Assembly (NCBI GenBank): GCA_916610825.1
Contig: OU744446.1
Location: forward strand, 21,027,223-21,091,222
DNA: 64,000 bases
Origin: Haliclystus octoradiatus
Taxonomy: Eukaryota > Cnidaria > Staurozoa > Stauromedusae > Haliclystidae
Direction: 5' to 3'
Below the pieces are notes generated by a model. The model was not told the origin of the DNA. It did no database searches and saw only the letters and a list, made by a program, of their open reading frames with translations. The position numbers and the translations under genes are program-made. The first letter of the stretch is position 1. Every line of letters begins with the position of its first letter. This document shows positions 48,201 through 56,454 of the stretch, in pieces.

Positions 48201-50592
48201 ACAGTCACAACAAATGAAGACCAAGAAGGGCAGAACTACTTCGGACTAACTGAAACACATTCAAGACACGCTAAAATCAAGACGCGCACTCATTCAGAAA
48301 TACAAACCATATCAATTCTACAGAGCTTTCGAAGTATACATGGCACTTTAAAGAAAACAACGAAGAATACAACATCAAATGGTCAATCATCTCAACTGCC
48401 AAGCCATACAGCAACAAAACAAAATAATGAGATCTCTGTCTCACAGAGAAATATCACATCACATGCTCTTACGCTTACCTAATAAAAAAAACAGACATAA
48501 TATCAAAATGTAGACATCAAAATATATTTTACTAGTCAAAGTTTACAACGTAGCCCTAAATTATCACCGGAACCACTAACAATAAAGATCAGTCCTTCGT
48601 AACATGTAAACAATAGCATAAGTAGATAATAACACTCCGATTGTATGTATCCTGAAGGTATATTGTAAGATCTTCATTGAATAGATTGCCTGATGATCGC
48701 TATGGCGTGAAACTTAACTTTGAGTAGCAAACATGATTGTCTAATTTTCGACTTCATATTTTATATATTACATATAGCCTATATATTTTTGATCTTAACA
48801 AGTTCACAAAGCTATCTAAACAATTGAAATAAATAGAAAGATTGGAAACAAACCTGACATTTCAGAGACAGGATAGGGCAGGTCTCCAAGACAGAGATTA
48901 TTGTTTCAATATATTGAATATTTGTTGGCAAAGCATTACCACCCTCTGATGCCTGAAATTGTAAAAACATGTAGTTACAGCGATGTAACTAAGAAGTCTA
49001 GTTTCAAAAATAGTCATTAACATTATACCAATATTTCTAGAAAAACGGTCCTGCAATTCCATGAATAGCTCCCAAACAGGTTGTGTTTTGGGTTTTGTGA
49101 ATTGTATGGCTCTTGTGATTGTTTCATTGTAGAGTAAATGGGAGAGGGTATCATGGGAGTGATCTTTATAAAAAAAATATAATTCTTTTAAAACCTCACT
49201 TTCAAACATCAGTTGTAACATCTGAAATCGGTTTTGTGTTTTCAATGCGATAAAATCTAAAATTAACACAAGGAGTGTTTCGATGACGTTCAATCATTTC
49301 CCAGTACAATATGAAATAAAGAATTTGGTTTAAAAAAACATAATGAAGATAATTGTTTATATTTGAACATGTTTACAAATCTTATGAATGCGGGATTTCT
49401 TGCAAAGAAGATATATAACGAAGCCCCATTTTGTTTTTGACTACGTCAAATCAGAAATCAACGCCTTATAATCAAGTTCTCAATTACACTTAATATTATT
49501 GAGCCTCCATCGTAACAAAATAGACATTATATGTGACTACTGGTTGGTTTCTGGATGGTTGGAATATATGAGCTACTACAGCAAAATTGATTTGAACTGT
49601 ATTTATTACTGACTGTTGCCATTAGCTTTCTATTTCTGCGTTTCGTACTGCGATGTTGAATTGGTAGCAACTATCTGGATGAAATTTCTGTCTTTCTTGC
49701 AGGAATGATGCTTAGGTCATGTGTTGTGTTTGAAGCCCTGATTATCGTTACCTTTATTCAATTATATTTATTCAATTCGCAGCTTGCTCATTTTTTTCCA
49801 GAGAAGCTTGCCAAAGTACACAACTCAAATATCCATTCACTAAAATATTTTGGTGCAGACAAAAAGATGCAAGACTCCATTTTGAAAAATCCAATGCAAA
49901 GGCTGCCGGTCCAGTTTGACCCAGCTTCTGCTGATTGTGAAAAAATAGAGAAGATTTCCTGTCCTAAATTGGCATAGGAATATAAATACATTTTTGCATG
50001 CTTTTCCGTAATTTGTTTCATAATACATTGAAATTCTTTATTGATGATACAAATTACTGGGCAGCAACGTATGTGAACAACGGTCACTCAGAAGCAAACA
50101 AGTAAAAGACTAAAATCAAATTACAAGAAGCTGGCCATATAAAATTTGAAAGACAAAGTTTACCGAAATTTACCACCAAAGTTATATTCATTGGACTAGA
50201 TAGAATGATTTCCTCAGATCGTTTCATTGGGTGAAATTTGTAGGTCAATGTGGTAGGCTGATGAGAGATTTGTAACTATTTATCATCAATTGAGTTAGTT
50301 TAAGGCACTGAAAAGAGCTCGATTCACACATGAAATTTATTCTGCATATACAACCTGTTCCTGCACATCAAATTTTTATTTCTCTATGCATAACAGTTAC
50401 ATAAAATTGAAAAAAACAATACATACCATCATGCACTTTGCAAAACTTTCTCTTGCATTTGCAAAACATCCAGACTTTAACTTTGACATCCCCATTACAA
50501 ACCAAACTGCTTTAGGATCTAGACCACATTTTCCAGTGATTTCAGAGGCAACTGAAAAGCATTCGTCTTCGATTAGGCGATCTCTCAGTCGC
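39228..50592 (-). CDS. ZFYVE26 (spastizin) homologue, 3' part of gene
   Basis: Nine minus-strand exons (50427-50592, 48854-48952, 47404-47454, 47078-47224, 45652-45849, 41958-42359, 40820-40873, 39895-40077, 39228-39278) join without a frame break into about 450 codons. The sequence follows the C-terminal region of vertebrate ZFYVE26 in order, for example DYFRAAMTCVKFF, APTLFGKG and CLYFLETYG. ZFYVE26 partners spatacsin (SPG11) and AP-5 at late endosomes and lysosomes, and acts in lysosome reformation from autolysosomes; this part is alpha-helical and lies after the FYVE domain. The FYVE domain and the N-terminal two thirds are not in the window: upstream exons would be to the right of 50.6 kb, where I see only mobile elements to 64 kb. 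The last exon is also not found. Introns are long and full of repeats. All splice sites used are GT-AG. Confidence 0.9.
39735..39842 (-). mobile_element. tRNA-derived SINE remnant
   Basis: On the minus strand: TAGTGACTAGGGCATTGGAT, then GCGTTCGATCACTGG (B-box-like), then GCGTCAGGAAGGGGATCCGG. The last segment resembles the conserved TCAGGAAGGGCATCCGG 3' domain shared by many animal SINEs and RTE partners. Found in the intron downstream of exon 39895-40077. Confidence 0.7.
39895..40077 (-). CDS. ZFYVE26 exon 8 of those in the window
   Basis: 183 bases (61 codons), phase 0, acceptor TTTCTTTCAG, donor CAG|GTGAAG. Encodes DYALPCLPIFVKAVLNII, then VEELGMLSVKEMDELLLQIV and GKSPSQ, matching the vertebrate helical pair ending at an IPPQ motif. 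Confidence 0.9.
40078..40819 (-). other. ZFYVE26 intron
   Basis: AT-rich intron sequence, no repeat or gene recognised. Confidence 0.7.
40820..40873 (-). CDS. ZFYVE26 exon 7 of those in the window
   Basis: 54 bases, phase 0, acceptor CTACTTACAG, donor CAG|GTTTGT. The 18 residues LLSRDPEDSFTLASRIMQ match the vertebrate VEDGFGIAFRVLQ segment. Too short to show as an open frame alone. Confidence 0.85.
40874..41957 (-). other. ZFYVE26 intron with TTCATGAA-like element
   Basis: AT-rich. Near 41805-41885 it holds GTCATGAGTGAACATGGAAT, TCATGGTCTGTGAACTGATC and ATGAACTGTTCACACC, a relic of the TTCATGAA-rich repeat family. Confidence 0.6.
41958..42359 (-). CDS. ZFYVE26 exon 6 of those in the window
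   Basis: 402 bases (134 codons), phase 0, acceptor TATTTCTGTAG, donor GAG|GTAAGT. Begins DYFRAAMTCVKFFLG (vertebrate DQVRAAMTCIRFF). The middle, about residues 50-80, is a poorly conserved serine- and asparagine-rich linker. It ends STIELQIKVMHFFNLQ and APTLFGKGKERADLVVE (vertebrate PTLFGN...). Confidence 0.92.
42360..43490 (-). other. ZFYVE26 intron with TTCATGAA-like elements
   Basis: Contains degenerate copies near 42495-42600 and 42743-42840. The latter begins CCCCAGTGAAAAAAGTTCAT, like the terminus of the copy at 52.66 kb. No coding content. Confidence 0.65.
43491..45415 (+). mobile_element. Short non-autonomous LTR retrotransposon
   Basis: Two direct repeats of about 520 bp (roughly 43491-44015 and 44903-45415) share ATTACTTAGATTAAAATAGA, ATTAGTAAGAATTAGTATGA, GAGTAAATACTT, GACCAATTAAGGTC and TTTTATTGTTGTCTGCATTT, with about 10% mismatch. 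They flank 0.9 kb of internal sequence holding gag-like pieces. It is therefore an old, short LTR element lying in the large intron of ZFYVE26. The exact ends and target duplication could not be resolved. Confidence 0.75.
44170..44882 (+). pseudogene. Gag-like remnant in the short LTR element
   Basis: Frames include LDLQQLELYYNAAQQIHKEY and LILKDYDEFADEWVNDLY, then NLDITYGRNDQLTDVCFKEI, RLKPVKCGDANNFLQFV and ALSRACRYM. Alternating helical segments and the W-x-x-L-D-x-x-YG turn resemble the BEL/Pao-type gag (DUF1759) core. It is split by stops and frameshifts. It lacks protease, reverse transcriptase and integrase. Confidence 0.5.
45652..45849 (-). CDS. ZFYVE26 exon 5 of those in the window
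   Basis: 198 bases, phase 0, acceptor ATTTTCTTTAG, donor AAG|GTATAG. Includes HEGMFNELLNIIRELNPNL, CDWVTDIHYSCKQLSRRGLF and YAVQLLIK, in line with the vertebrate LENLLESIDPTLESWG, ACQHLQKKNYYH and YELQQFMK segments. Confidence 0.88.
45850..47077 (-). other. ZFYVE26 intron with dense TTCATGAA repeats
   Basis: From 45945 to about 46275 the motif TTCATGAA or a close variant occurs more than ten times, for example GAAAGTTCATGAAAGTTCAT. The remainder is AT-rich with a short (ATT)n at 46973-46995. Confidence 0.75.
47078..47224 (-). CDS. ZFYVE26 exon 4 of those in the window
   Basis: 147 bases, phase 0, acceptor TTTCCTTTCAG, donor AAG|GTATGC. The segment ECLYFLETYGTYSQIICYYV followed by RHGLLRNACVYL matches the vertebrate ECLFYLHNYS...ISFYVRHSCLREAL region. 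Confidence 0.9.
47404..47454 (-). CDS. ZFYVE26 exon 3 of those in the window
   Basis: 51 bases, phase 0: VDDIEFIRSSQDSQKSE. The acceptor (GTTGCTTTAAAG) has a weak pyrimidine tract and the donor is GAG|GTTAGT. Its position between the flanking homologous exons and the conserved D-D start support it. Confidence 0.7.
47455..48853 (-). other. ZFYVE26 intron, no other gene seen
   Basis: A plus-strand 97-codon frame at 48189-48482 and its neighbours are threonine- and asparagine-rich, with no domain. A transposon relic is possible but not demonstrable. Confidence 0.5.
48854..48952 (-). CDS. ZFYVE26 exon 2 of those in the window
   Basis: 99 bases, acceptor AATTTCAG, donor CAG|GTTTGT, phase 0 at both ends. 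Encodes 33 residues including NIQYIETIISVLETCPILSL, corresponding to the LVQDVVEYLEST helix of the vertebrate protein. Confidence 0.85.
48985..49241 (-). other. Unassigned minus-strand open frame in a ZFYVE26 intron
   Basis: After an acceptor-like TTAATTTTAG the frame reads FIALKTQNRFQMLQLMFESE, VLKELYFFYKDHSHDTLSHL and FTKPKTQPVWELFMELQDRF. The composition is protein-like, but the acceptor is in a different phase from the exon at 50427-50592, and the two flanking ZFYVE26 exons already join in phase without it. It could be an alternative exon or chance. Confidence 0.3.
49705..49977 (+). CDS. Possible small plus-strand exon, unidentified
   Basis: A 90-codon frame begins just after a strong plus-strand acceptor (CTGTCTTTCTTGCAG). 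It has an N-terminal hydrophobic stretch, VVFEALIIVTFIQLYLF, then a charged region ending KISCPKLA-stop. This could be the membrane-anchored last exon of a gene within the ZFYVE26 intron. No homologue is recognised and no upstream exon was found. Confidence 0.2.
   Translation: MMLRSCVVFEALIIVTFIQLYLFNSQLAHFFPEKLAKVHNSNIHSLKYFGADKKMQDSILKNPMQRLPVQFDPASADCEKIEKISCPKLA
50427..50592 (-). CDS. ZFYVE26 exon 1 of those in the window
   Basis: 166 bases, acceptor TTATTCTTAG, donor ATG|GTATGT. After one base finishing the previous codon it encodes RLRDRLIEDECFSVASEI, then GKCGLDPKAVWF and LKSGCFANARESFAKCMM. The vertebrate protein has the same pattern (TGLD, VW, CLKAGN, AREKFS). Confidence 0.88.
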
Positions 50593-51273
50593 CTAAGAAT
50601 AAGATTATACAATCATAAAAACATGCAGTCTCTTGATCTTGCTTCCACTTAGATAGTATAATTTTGAGACTAAATATCTATATAATAAATAGAGTTTAAT
50701 TCATTTGGCAAAACATTATCAGGTAAGAATCCTCTTCCCCCCGTAAACGTTATCATTAATTTAGAAAAACTGTGGCCACATGGTTTAAGCAAGAATGTCT
50801 CCTTTTCTATAATAAACTTTTTTGCGCGGTTTGCAAGTAGCTACGTACATTACAAGAAACAAAGGGGGTTTAAGGCATTTGAAAGTTGTGTTATCATTTT
50901 TCACTAGCACAAAAATAACATATAGTAAATTTACAAACTTTTAGTAAAAATTGGAAGAGTAAAAATCAAGTCAAAGAGAACACATGCAAATGAAATGAGT
51001 GAGAAAAGAGACATGCAAATTCATGAGACAGCTATATTGCAAAACTGTATAGAGTAAACACAGTTCATGAACTAGTTCATTGACATTTAATGGTCCAACT
51101 TCAATGGAATTTGTTATGAACATGAAAATTGAGGTAGTTCACACATTCATGGACAGTTTTCACAGGGGTTAGCACTATATTAGGACTTTTTTTTACCTCA
51201 CTATTTATCTATGTAATGTAATGTTTCTTTGTCAACTCTTACTACTGACAAAGAAACAATATAATCAATCGAA
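50593..51273. other. Intergenic or intronic AT-rich DNA
   Basis: No coding region. Holds a TTCATGAA-family relic at 51057-51168 that ends with GTTTTCACAGGGG. Confidence 0.6.
51057..51168. mobile_element. TTCATGAA-family miniature element relic
   Basis: AGTTCATGAACTAGTTCATT, later CACATTCATGGACAG, ending in TTTTCACAGGGG, which is the reverse complement of the CCCCTG-GAAAA terminus seen at 52655. Confidence 0.6.
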
Positions 51274-52654
51274 ATGAGACTTAGTAAAGCCTATGAAGAT
51301 CACCAAAACAACACTATCAAAGAGATCAGTGATGACGTATCACAGCATTATGAGGCAGGTCGCAACAGCGCTTTATGGAAAAATATCTCCAAACTGACTG
51401 GAAGGAAGATCAAAGCAAGAGCTTTTGTCAGTACCTCTTCTATCAGTAATTGCTATCTCAATTCAGAAGTCACTTCTCTGCTATTCTGAACAATAATGCA
51501 CCTCCTCCATCTTCTCCTTTGATATAGTTTGATCTACCAATTTAAGTTGCTGAAATCTCAACAACTGAAATATCTCTCTAAGAGCTTTCAATCAGATGTG
51601 ATTCTGTCAAATAGGGCAAAGCTTCTGGTCCAGATAATATTCCACCTGATGTAGCTAGACTCAAAGCCATTGCTGCTTATTTTATTCTTCTGATTTTGAA
51701 CGGATCAGCAGCCCCTCCAGAGCAATTGATCACGTCAAGGATCGTAACTGTCCAAAAGAAAGGGAATGCAATTGACATTAAAAAACAAAGCGGGATCGGC
51801 CTAATGTCAACTAATGCCAAACTATTTAACCGTGTGCTCTAGTTGAGATTGAGAGACCCTCTTCAAGAGGTCATTCTCTGACTTCAGGCAGGAATCTTGC
51901 AAAGCTGACACGCAAGAAAAATCCAGTTTTGGTTTTCAAGGCATTTGACAGCATCTATCAAAGTGCTCTTTGAAACATTCTTTCGTTTTATGGTCTTCCC
52001 CCCTCTATCATTAACGCAATTATGTCAATGTATAGCAACAAAAAAGCTTACACTCGTACTCCGCCAGGGAACAACAGTACCTTTCCAACATCGTCTGGCG
52101 TTCTGTAGGAAGACACACTGGCTCCACTTTTATTCATCATTGTGATGGACTATGTAATGAGCATTTCTTTAAAGTCAGACGATTCATTCACCGTGAGACG
52201 TAGATTGTCAAGTAGAGATGCGGAAGTCAAACTTCCTGCTCTAGCATACGCCAATGACAACTCATAATCTGCACAAAGACAATTCTCAAGATTCAGGAAA
52301 GCTTCAGACGCCGTTGGATTTGATATAAATCAATCGAAGACTGAAGTGATGTACATCTGAGGCGCAGCAAAAATGACCTGTTTTGAAGAATGTCGGAACT
52401 GCTCTCCCTGTCTGCAATGATGCAAAATATCTTGGATGCACCATTCTACATTGCAATTCTGAATTCATCAAGCGTAGAAAACTTGCTTGGATTGCTGTCC
52501 ACAAACTAGATACAGTTTGGTCATCATCAGCCGTTGATAAAGTTAAATGTCATTTATTTAGAGCATGTATCGAAAGCATCCTTTTCTATGGTAGCGAATC
52601 TTGGACATTTACTTCAACGTTCACATCTCAGTTGAATTCAGCTCATCGAAACCT
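51274..52654 (+). pseudogene. RTE-like LINE reverse transcriptase, degenerate
   Basis: Scattered frames read LWKNISKLTGRKIKARAF (the linker before the reverse transcriptase), GKASGPDNIPPDV (the first palm-fingers motif), then, after many stops, NDAKYLGCTILHCNSEF, and FRACIESILFYGSESW near the end. The order and the last two motifs (YLG and LLYGSE-x-W) are those of RTE or craniate-like LINEs. At least ten stops and frame changes are present. An old relic. Confidence 0.8.
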
Positions 52655-52880
52655 CCCCTGCGAAAAAAGCCCATGAGTTCATGCTCAGTTCATAAACAAT
52701 TTATGAACTTCATGAACACTTCATGAACCGGTTCATGAACTGGTTCATGAACGTGAAATTGCCCAAAGGGTCATGAAAAATTTATGAACTGTTCATGAAC
52801 TTTAATAAACTTTTCATGATTAGTTTGTGAACTTTTGGGCAATTTCACGTTCTGAACTCATGAATATTTTTTCCCAGGGG
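52655..52880. mobile_element. TTCATGAA-rich miniature inverted-repeat element
   Basis: Inverted termini of about 25 bp: CCCCTGCGAAAAAAGCCCAT at the left and the complement of ATATTTTTTCCCAGGGG at the right, each followed inward by ATGAGTTCA. Between them TTCATGAAC and variants occur about ten times. Related copies lie in the ZFYVE26 introns. No transposase and no clear target duplication. Confidence 0.75.
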
Positions 52881-52904
52881 CTGATTTGCCACCTCCTTGG
52901 AATT

Positions 52905-53425
52905 CATTATCCAGGCCTCACTTCTAACAACGAAATTTACTTTCGTTCTTGTATACCAAAAATCGAAGCCGTTGCGATGGGTTCTCCTCTTGGTCCGCTT
53001 ATTGCGAATGCCTTTATGTGTAACTTGGAGGATAATTTAAACGATTCGATTAAATTACCTACAACGTATTGGTGATATGTTGATGACACTCTAGCCATTT
53101 TACCTCATAATAATGATGCTGTAATTCTTTTAGACCATCTTAATGCTACCCATATTAATATCAACTTTGCTATGGAAGAACAATGTAATCAGCAAATTGC
53201 TTTCTTAGGCATTTTATGGGAACAATCTGGTACACATTTAAGTAACACAGTTCACAAGATGCCAACAAACACTGGTCTAATGTTACACTACCAAAGCAAT
53301 GTTGATCACCGAAACAAAACAGGTCTTCTGAAAACTATGATTAACCGAGCTTTCCAAGTTTGTTCATCTGGGGAACTTTTTAATCAAGAATGTACAAATA
53401 TTAAGAACAATTTTAAATCTATTTA
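52905..53425 (+). pseudogene. Penelope-like reverse transcriptase fragment
   Basis: The frame reads AVAMGSPLGPLIANAFMCNL, then YVDDTLAILPHN (Y-x-DD), HININFAMEEQCNQQIAFLG and TGLLKTMINRAFQVCSS, the palm and thumb of Penelope-like enzymes. A TGA codon just before YVDD (53073-53075) interrupts it. Its continuation towards the GIY-YIG domain is at 55.95 kb, separated by the R1 and palindrome insertions. Confidence 0.88.
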
Positions 53426-53534
53426 ACAGTTAGACAACGAGCCCGAGTTGGCTACCGTTGAATAGTCACCGAGGTCCTCCGAGGTGATTATTCAGGACGG
53501 TAGACAACAAGGGCGAGTTGTCTAATTGTTTTAG
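53423..53534. repeat. Imperfect 110-bp palindrome, copy 1
   Basis: GACAACGAGCCCGAGTTGGC, TACCGTTGAATAGTCACC, a GAGGTCCTCCGAGG centre, then GGTGATTATTCAGGACGGTA and CAACAAGGGCGAGTTGTC. Three stem segments (about 14, 11 and 11 bp) with small bulges form a long hairpin. Confidence 0.9.
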
Positions 53535-53544
53535 CAGAAACCAA

Positions 53545-53925
53545 CTCCCTAATAATTTATTCTAGATTTTTATTGTATGAAGAGATATTAACGATTTTCT
53601 GCAAAAAAGTAAGATATTTACAACGCCAGTGTCGTTCTTTTTCTTGAGTAGGTGTCCGTTTCTCTGTTGTCATGGTGTTCCGACGATCGTCGCCGCTGCT
53701 ATTGTTTTAATGTAAACAGGTTTAGAATAACAAGGATGTATCAAGTAATTATATAAAGGCCCACGGAAATAATAAAATTGTAAAATTCCAATTTAAATAT
53801 TTCGATATGCTTTAGAAATAGCATAACTATGGGAACTTATTTCTATAAAAGAAGGAAATTTTACAGGAGTAACATTCTGCTGAATCCAATTATTTTAAAT
53901 TCCAATTATCTATCTAGGCCACTTA
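53545..53925. repeat. Dispersed repeat R1, copy 2 (partial)
   Basis: GAAGAGATATTAACGATTTT, GCCAGTGTCGTTCTTTTTC, GTAGGTGTCCGTTTCTCTGT and later the CTGCTGAATCCAA segment match the other R1 copies. It is bounded by the two palindrome copies. Confidence 0.75.
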
Positions 53926-53930
53926 TCTAT

Positions 53931-54042
53931 TTAACAATTAGACAACGAGCCCGAGTTGGCTACCGTCGAATAGTCACCGAGGTCCTCCGAGGTGACTATT
54001 CAGGACGGTAGCCAACAAGGTCGAGTTGTCTAATTGTTTTAG
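53931..54042. repeat. Imperfect 110-bp palindrome, copy 2
   Basis: Same sequence as the first copy with about five differences and with better pairing: GAATAGTCACC and GGTGACTATTC, GCTACCGTC and GACGGTAGC are exact. Both copies are preceded by ATCTATTTAACA and followed by AGAAACCAACT. Confidence 0.9.
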
Positions 54043-54639
54043 TAGAAACCAACTAGTGGTACAAGCCAAACACATCAAAAGAAATAAATTCCAACTATTT
54101 ATTCACTTCTTGCATAATTAATTTTTAATACAACCGTCAATCAAAGGAATCCATGACGACTGCAGCGTCGTGATTTGGAGGATGAATTTTAATTTGACGT
54201 GATTCAGATTTAATTTTTAAAACAAAAAAGTTGGATATCAATACTGGCTACAAATTTACAGCCCCACAAAATAGCAAACTTGAGCAAGGTGACTATTGAG
54301 TATCTAAAAATACATAAATGTTCGCAGTTCGTAATATAAACGTTTGTTGTTGCTGACTAGTGAACTAATTTATATCTGCAATAAAGTAGCAACGAAAAAA
54401 TTGCGAGAAGATTGTTAAATAAGATTAATTAAAATTGTATATGCATAGCCTACCATTAAACAACTTTATCTCATATTTCTCGGGCACGGAATTTATAAGA
54501 CTCTCCTATAAAATTGATTCAAAAACATTTGCGAATCGCTTGTTTACTTTAAAATTTTGCAAGGGAACTTGCCAGCGTTCACTATGAGAAAATAGTGAAC
54601 GATTGAGATGATCGAATAGTACCCTAGTCGGTTTCGACT
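54043..54639. other. AT-rich, no gene seen
   Basis: No recognised coding or repeat features in this stretch. Confidence 0.5.
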
Positions 54640-55040
54640 AAATACAAATAGAGATCCATACGTCGTGCCTGTGTGTATGTATGTGTTCTTTTCACACATT
54701 TATTAATCCGTGAAAAGTAACAATTGTAATTCAAGGAGAGATATTTACGATTATCTACAAATGGTATGAAATTTACAACGCCAGTGTCTTTTTGTCAATT
54801 AGGTGTTCCTTTCTGTGTTGTCATGGCACTTCGATAAACCATGAATAAACAGCACCGCTGCTCTTGTTTAAATGTAAACAAATTTAGAATGACATGGATG
54901 TATTTATTAAAGGCCCTTGGAAATAATAAAATGCTAATTAAAATGTTTAGAAATTGCATAGCTACAGTGGACTTATTGTTCAGGAGTTTATTCTGCTGAA
55001 TCCAAGTTTTTTAATGTAACTGGACTTTGCGAATAGTTCA
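54640..55040. repeat. Dispersed repeat R1, copy 3
   Basis: AATAGAGATCCATACGTCGT, AGAGATATTTACGATTATCT and TAACTGGACTTTGCGAATAG in the same order as at 20575-20960. Confidence 0.8.
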
Positions 55041-55194
55041 CGGTTGACAAGCAACAGTCTATTTACTTCTCTTACTGTGAAATACACACATTCTTAAAAC
55101 AGCACTACAAATGTTAATCATGATGATATTATCATCATTCAAGTTTCAAATGAAATAGTTTTCAAATTGCATTCAAGTAACAAATGTCACAAAT

Positions 55195-55870
55195 CGTTGG
55201 TACCGGTGCTGCCCAGTGGTCAATAATTGATCAACTAAATGTGATCTGAATGAATTAGTGAAAGAGAATAGAGGGCAGTAGAATCTCACTTAATATCTTA
55301 ATCAAATTCAGATTATTTAGAAGTAGCATTTAGGAATGCTTTGCTTCCTTATTACAACTTAGAAAGAACATTTGCGTTAATAAACTCAATCTACAGAACA
55401 CGTGATGAATTTGATGATGATGATTCTACAAGGATGTTATTATAAATTAAACTACTTACAGAATCCGATTCAAATATGTTGAATCTGATTCGCCTATAAT
55501 TATCCGATTTATCTCGGATCGCTATGAAATTATTTCTAGACGATAATGAGAAGAAGAAATTGCAAATATGGCAAAGAAATTATGAAATTCAATTTTATAA
55601 CTCATGGTCAGCTATATTTAGCATGCTCCAGGGTAATCCACGGTATCCCGTAAATATATAAATTGCCATCACCAAGTCTCACAGTTAAAGAACAATAAAT
55701 AATGTACAATAAAATAAGTTTGCCACATAAATGTGTAAATAATGCATCTCTTATTATCTGCTATTAATCAATTTTTTTATATTTGTGGACGTTATAGCCC
55801 CTCATGCATGTAGCTAATATATGCATGTAGCCTCTACAACACGCATTGCGTATAACTGGTATTCTAGTTA
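55195..55870. repeat. Dispersed repeat R3, copy 2
   Basis: Follows 36184-36835: TACCGGTGCTGCCCAGTGG, GTAGCATTTAGGAATGCTTT, ATCTCGGATCGCTATGAAAT, CTCCAGGGTAATCC and ATGTAGCCTCTACAACACGC. Confidence 0.85.
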
Positions 55871-55949
55871 CTTAAATATCCTGTTAATATTTTAAATCAA
55901 TTTCTAGCCCGTTTTAATTTTAATTATTTTAGCAATTTTATTAAACCTC

Positions 55950-56280
55950 ATAAAGAGGACTCCGTTGCAACTATCATACTCTCATGATCCGACGATTATC
56001 TACACAATGACATGGATCGGCTTTGTCGAAAAATTAATACCAATATTAGAGTCGTTTTTAAAAGTAAGAAATAGATACTGTTCGGCACCGTGAACCAAAA
56101 CCTTCATTATTAAATCGACAATCCGTAGTATATTATTACAAGTGTAACTTATGGAACACAAGTTATGTCGGCTACACACGTCGACACCTCTATATAAGAA
56201 TTGAAGAGCACAAAAATGCAGACATTGGAAAGCATGGAAAAACCCACCGAAACCGACAGGACTACGGAAGATTGTTGAAC
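55950..56280 (+). pseudogene. Penelope-like GIY-YIG nuclease fragment
   Basis: A frame with interruptions includes FVEKL and a KINTNIRVVFKSKK segment, then CNLWNTSYVGYTRRHLYIRI and EEHKNADIGKHGK. The SYVGYT and R-x-x-x-R-x-x-EH pattern is the second half of the GIY-YIG endonuclease motif of Penelope-like elements. Likely the continuation of the fragment at 52.9 kb. Confidence 0.85.
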
Positions 56281-56452
56281 TGTAATGTTGTTTATATGTT
56301 GGCTCAAATGCAACTTGGATGTGTTTTCTCGTAGTTTAAACTTAGATTTAAGTCTTTGAACTAGATTTTAATTTTATTTATTATATCATCATGCTTTTAT
56401 TGGGTATTTCAATCGTTTTATCTGGAGATGCGTCTGCTGAATGCAGTTTATA
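56264..56452 (+). repeat. Penelope-like 3' tandem unit, copy 1
   Basis: TACGGAAGATTGTTGAACTG, GCAACTTGGATGTGTTTTCT and ATGCTTTTATTGGGTATTTC recur at 58192-58390. Confidence 0.8.
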
Positions 56453-56454
56453 TA

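Noticed and set aside
48985-49241. Additional ZFYVE26 exon
   Set aside because: The phase does not fit the neighbouring exons, which join directly in phase and match the vertebrate protein without it. Kept only as an unassigned frame.
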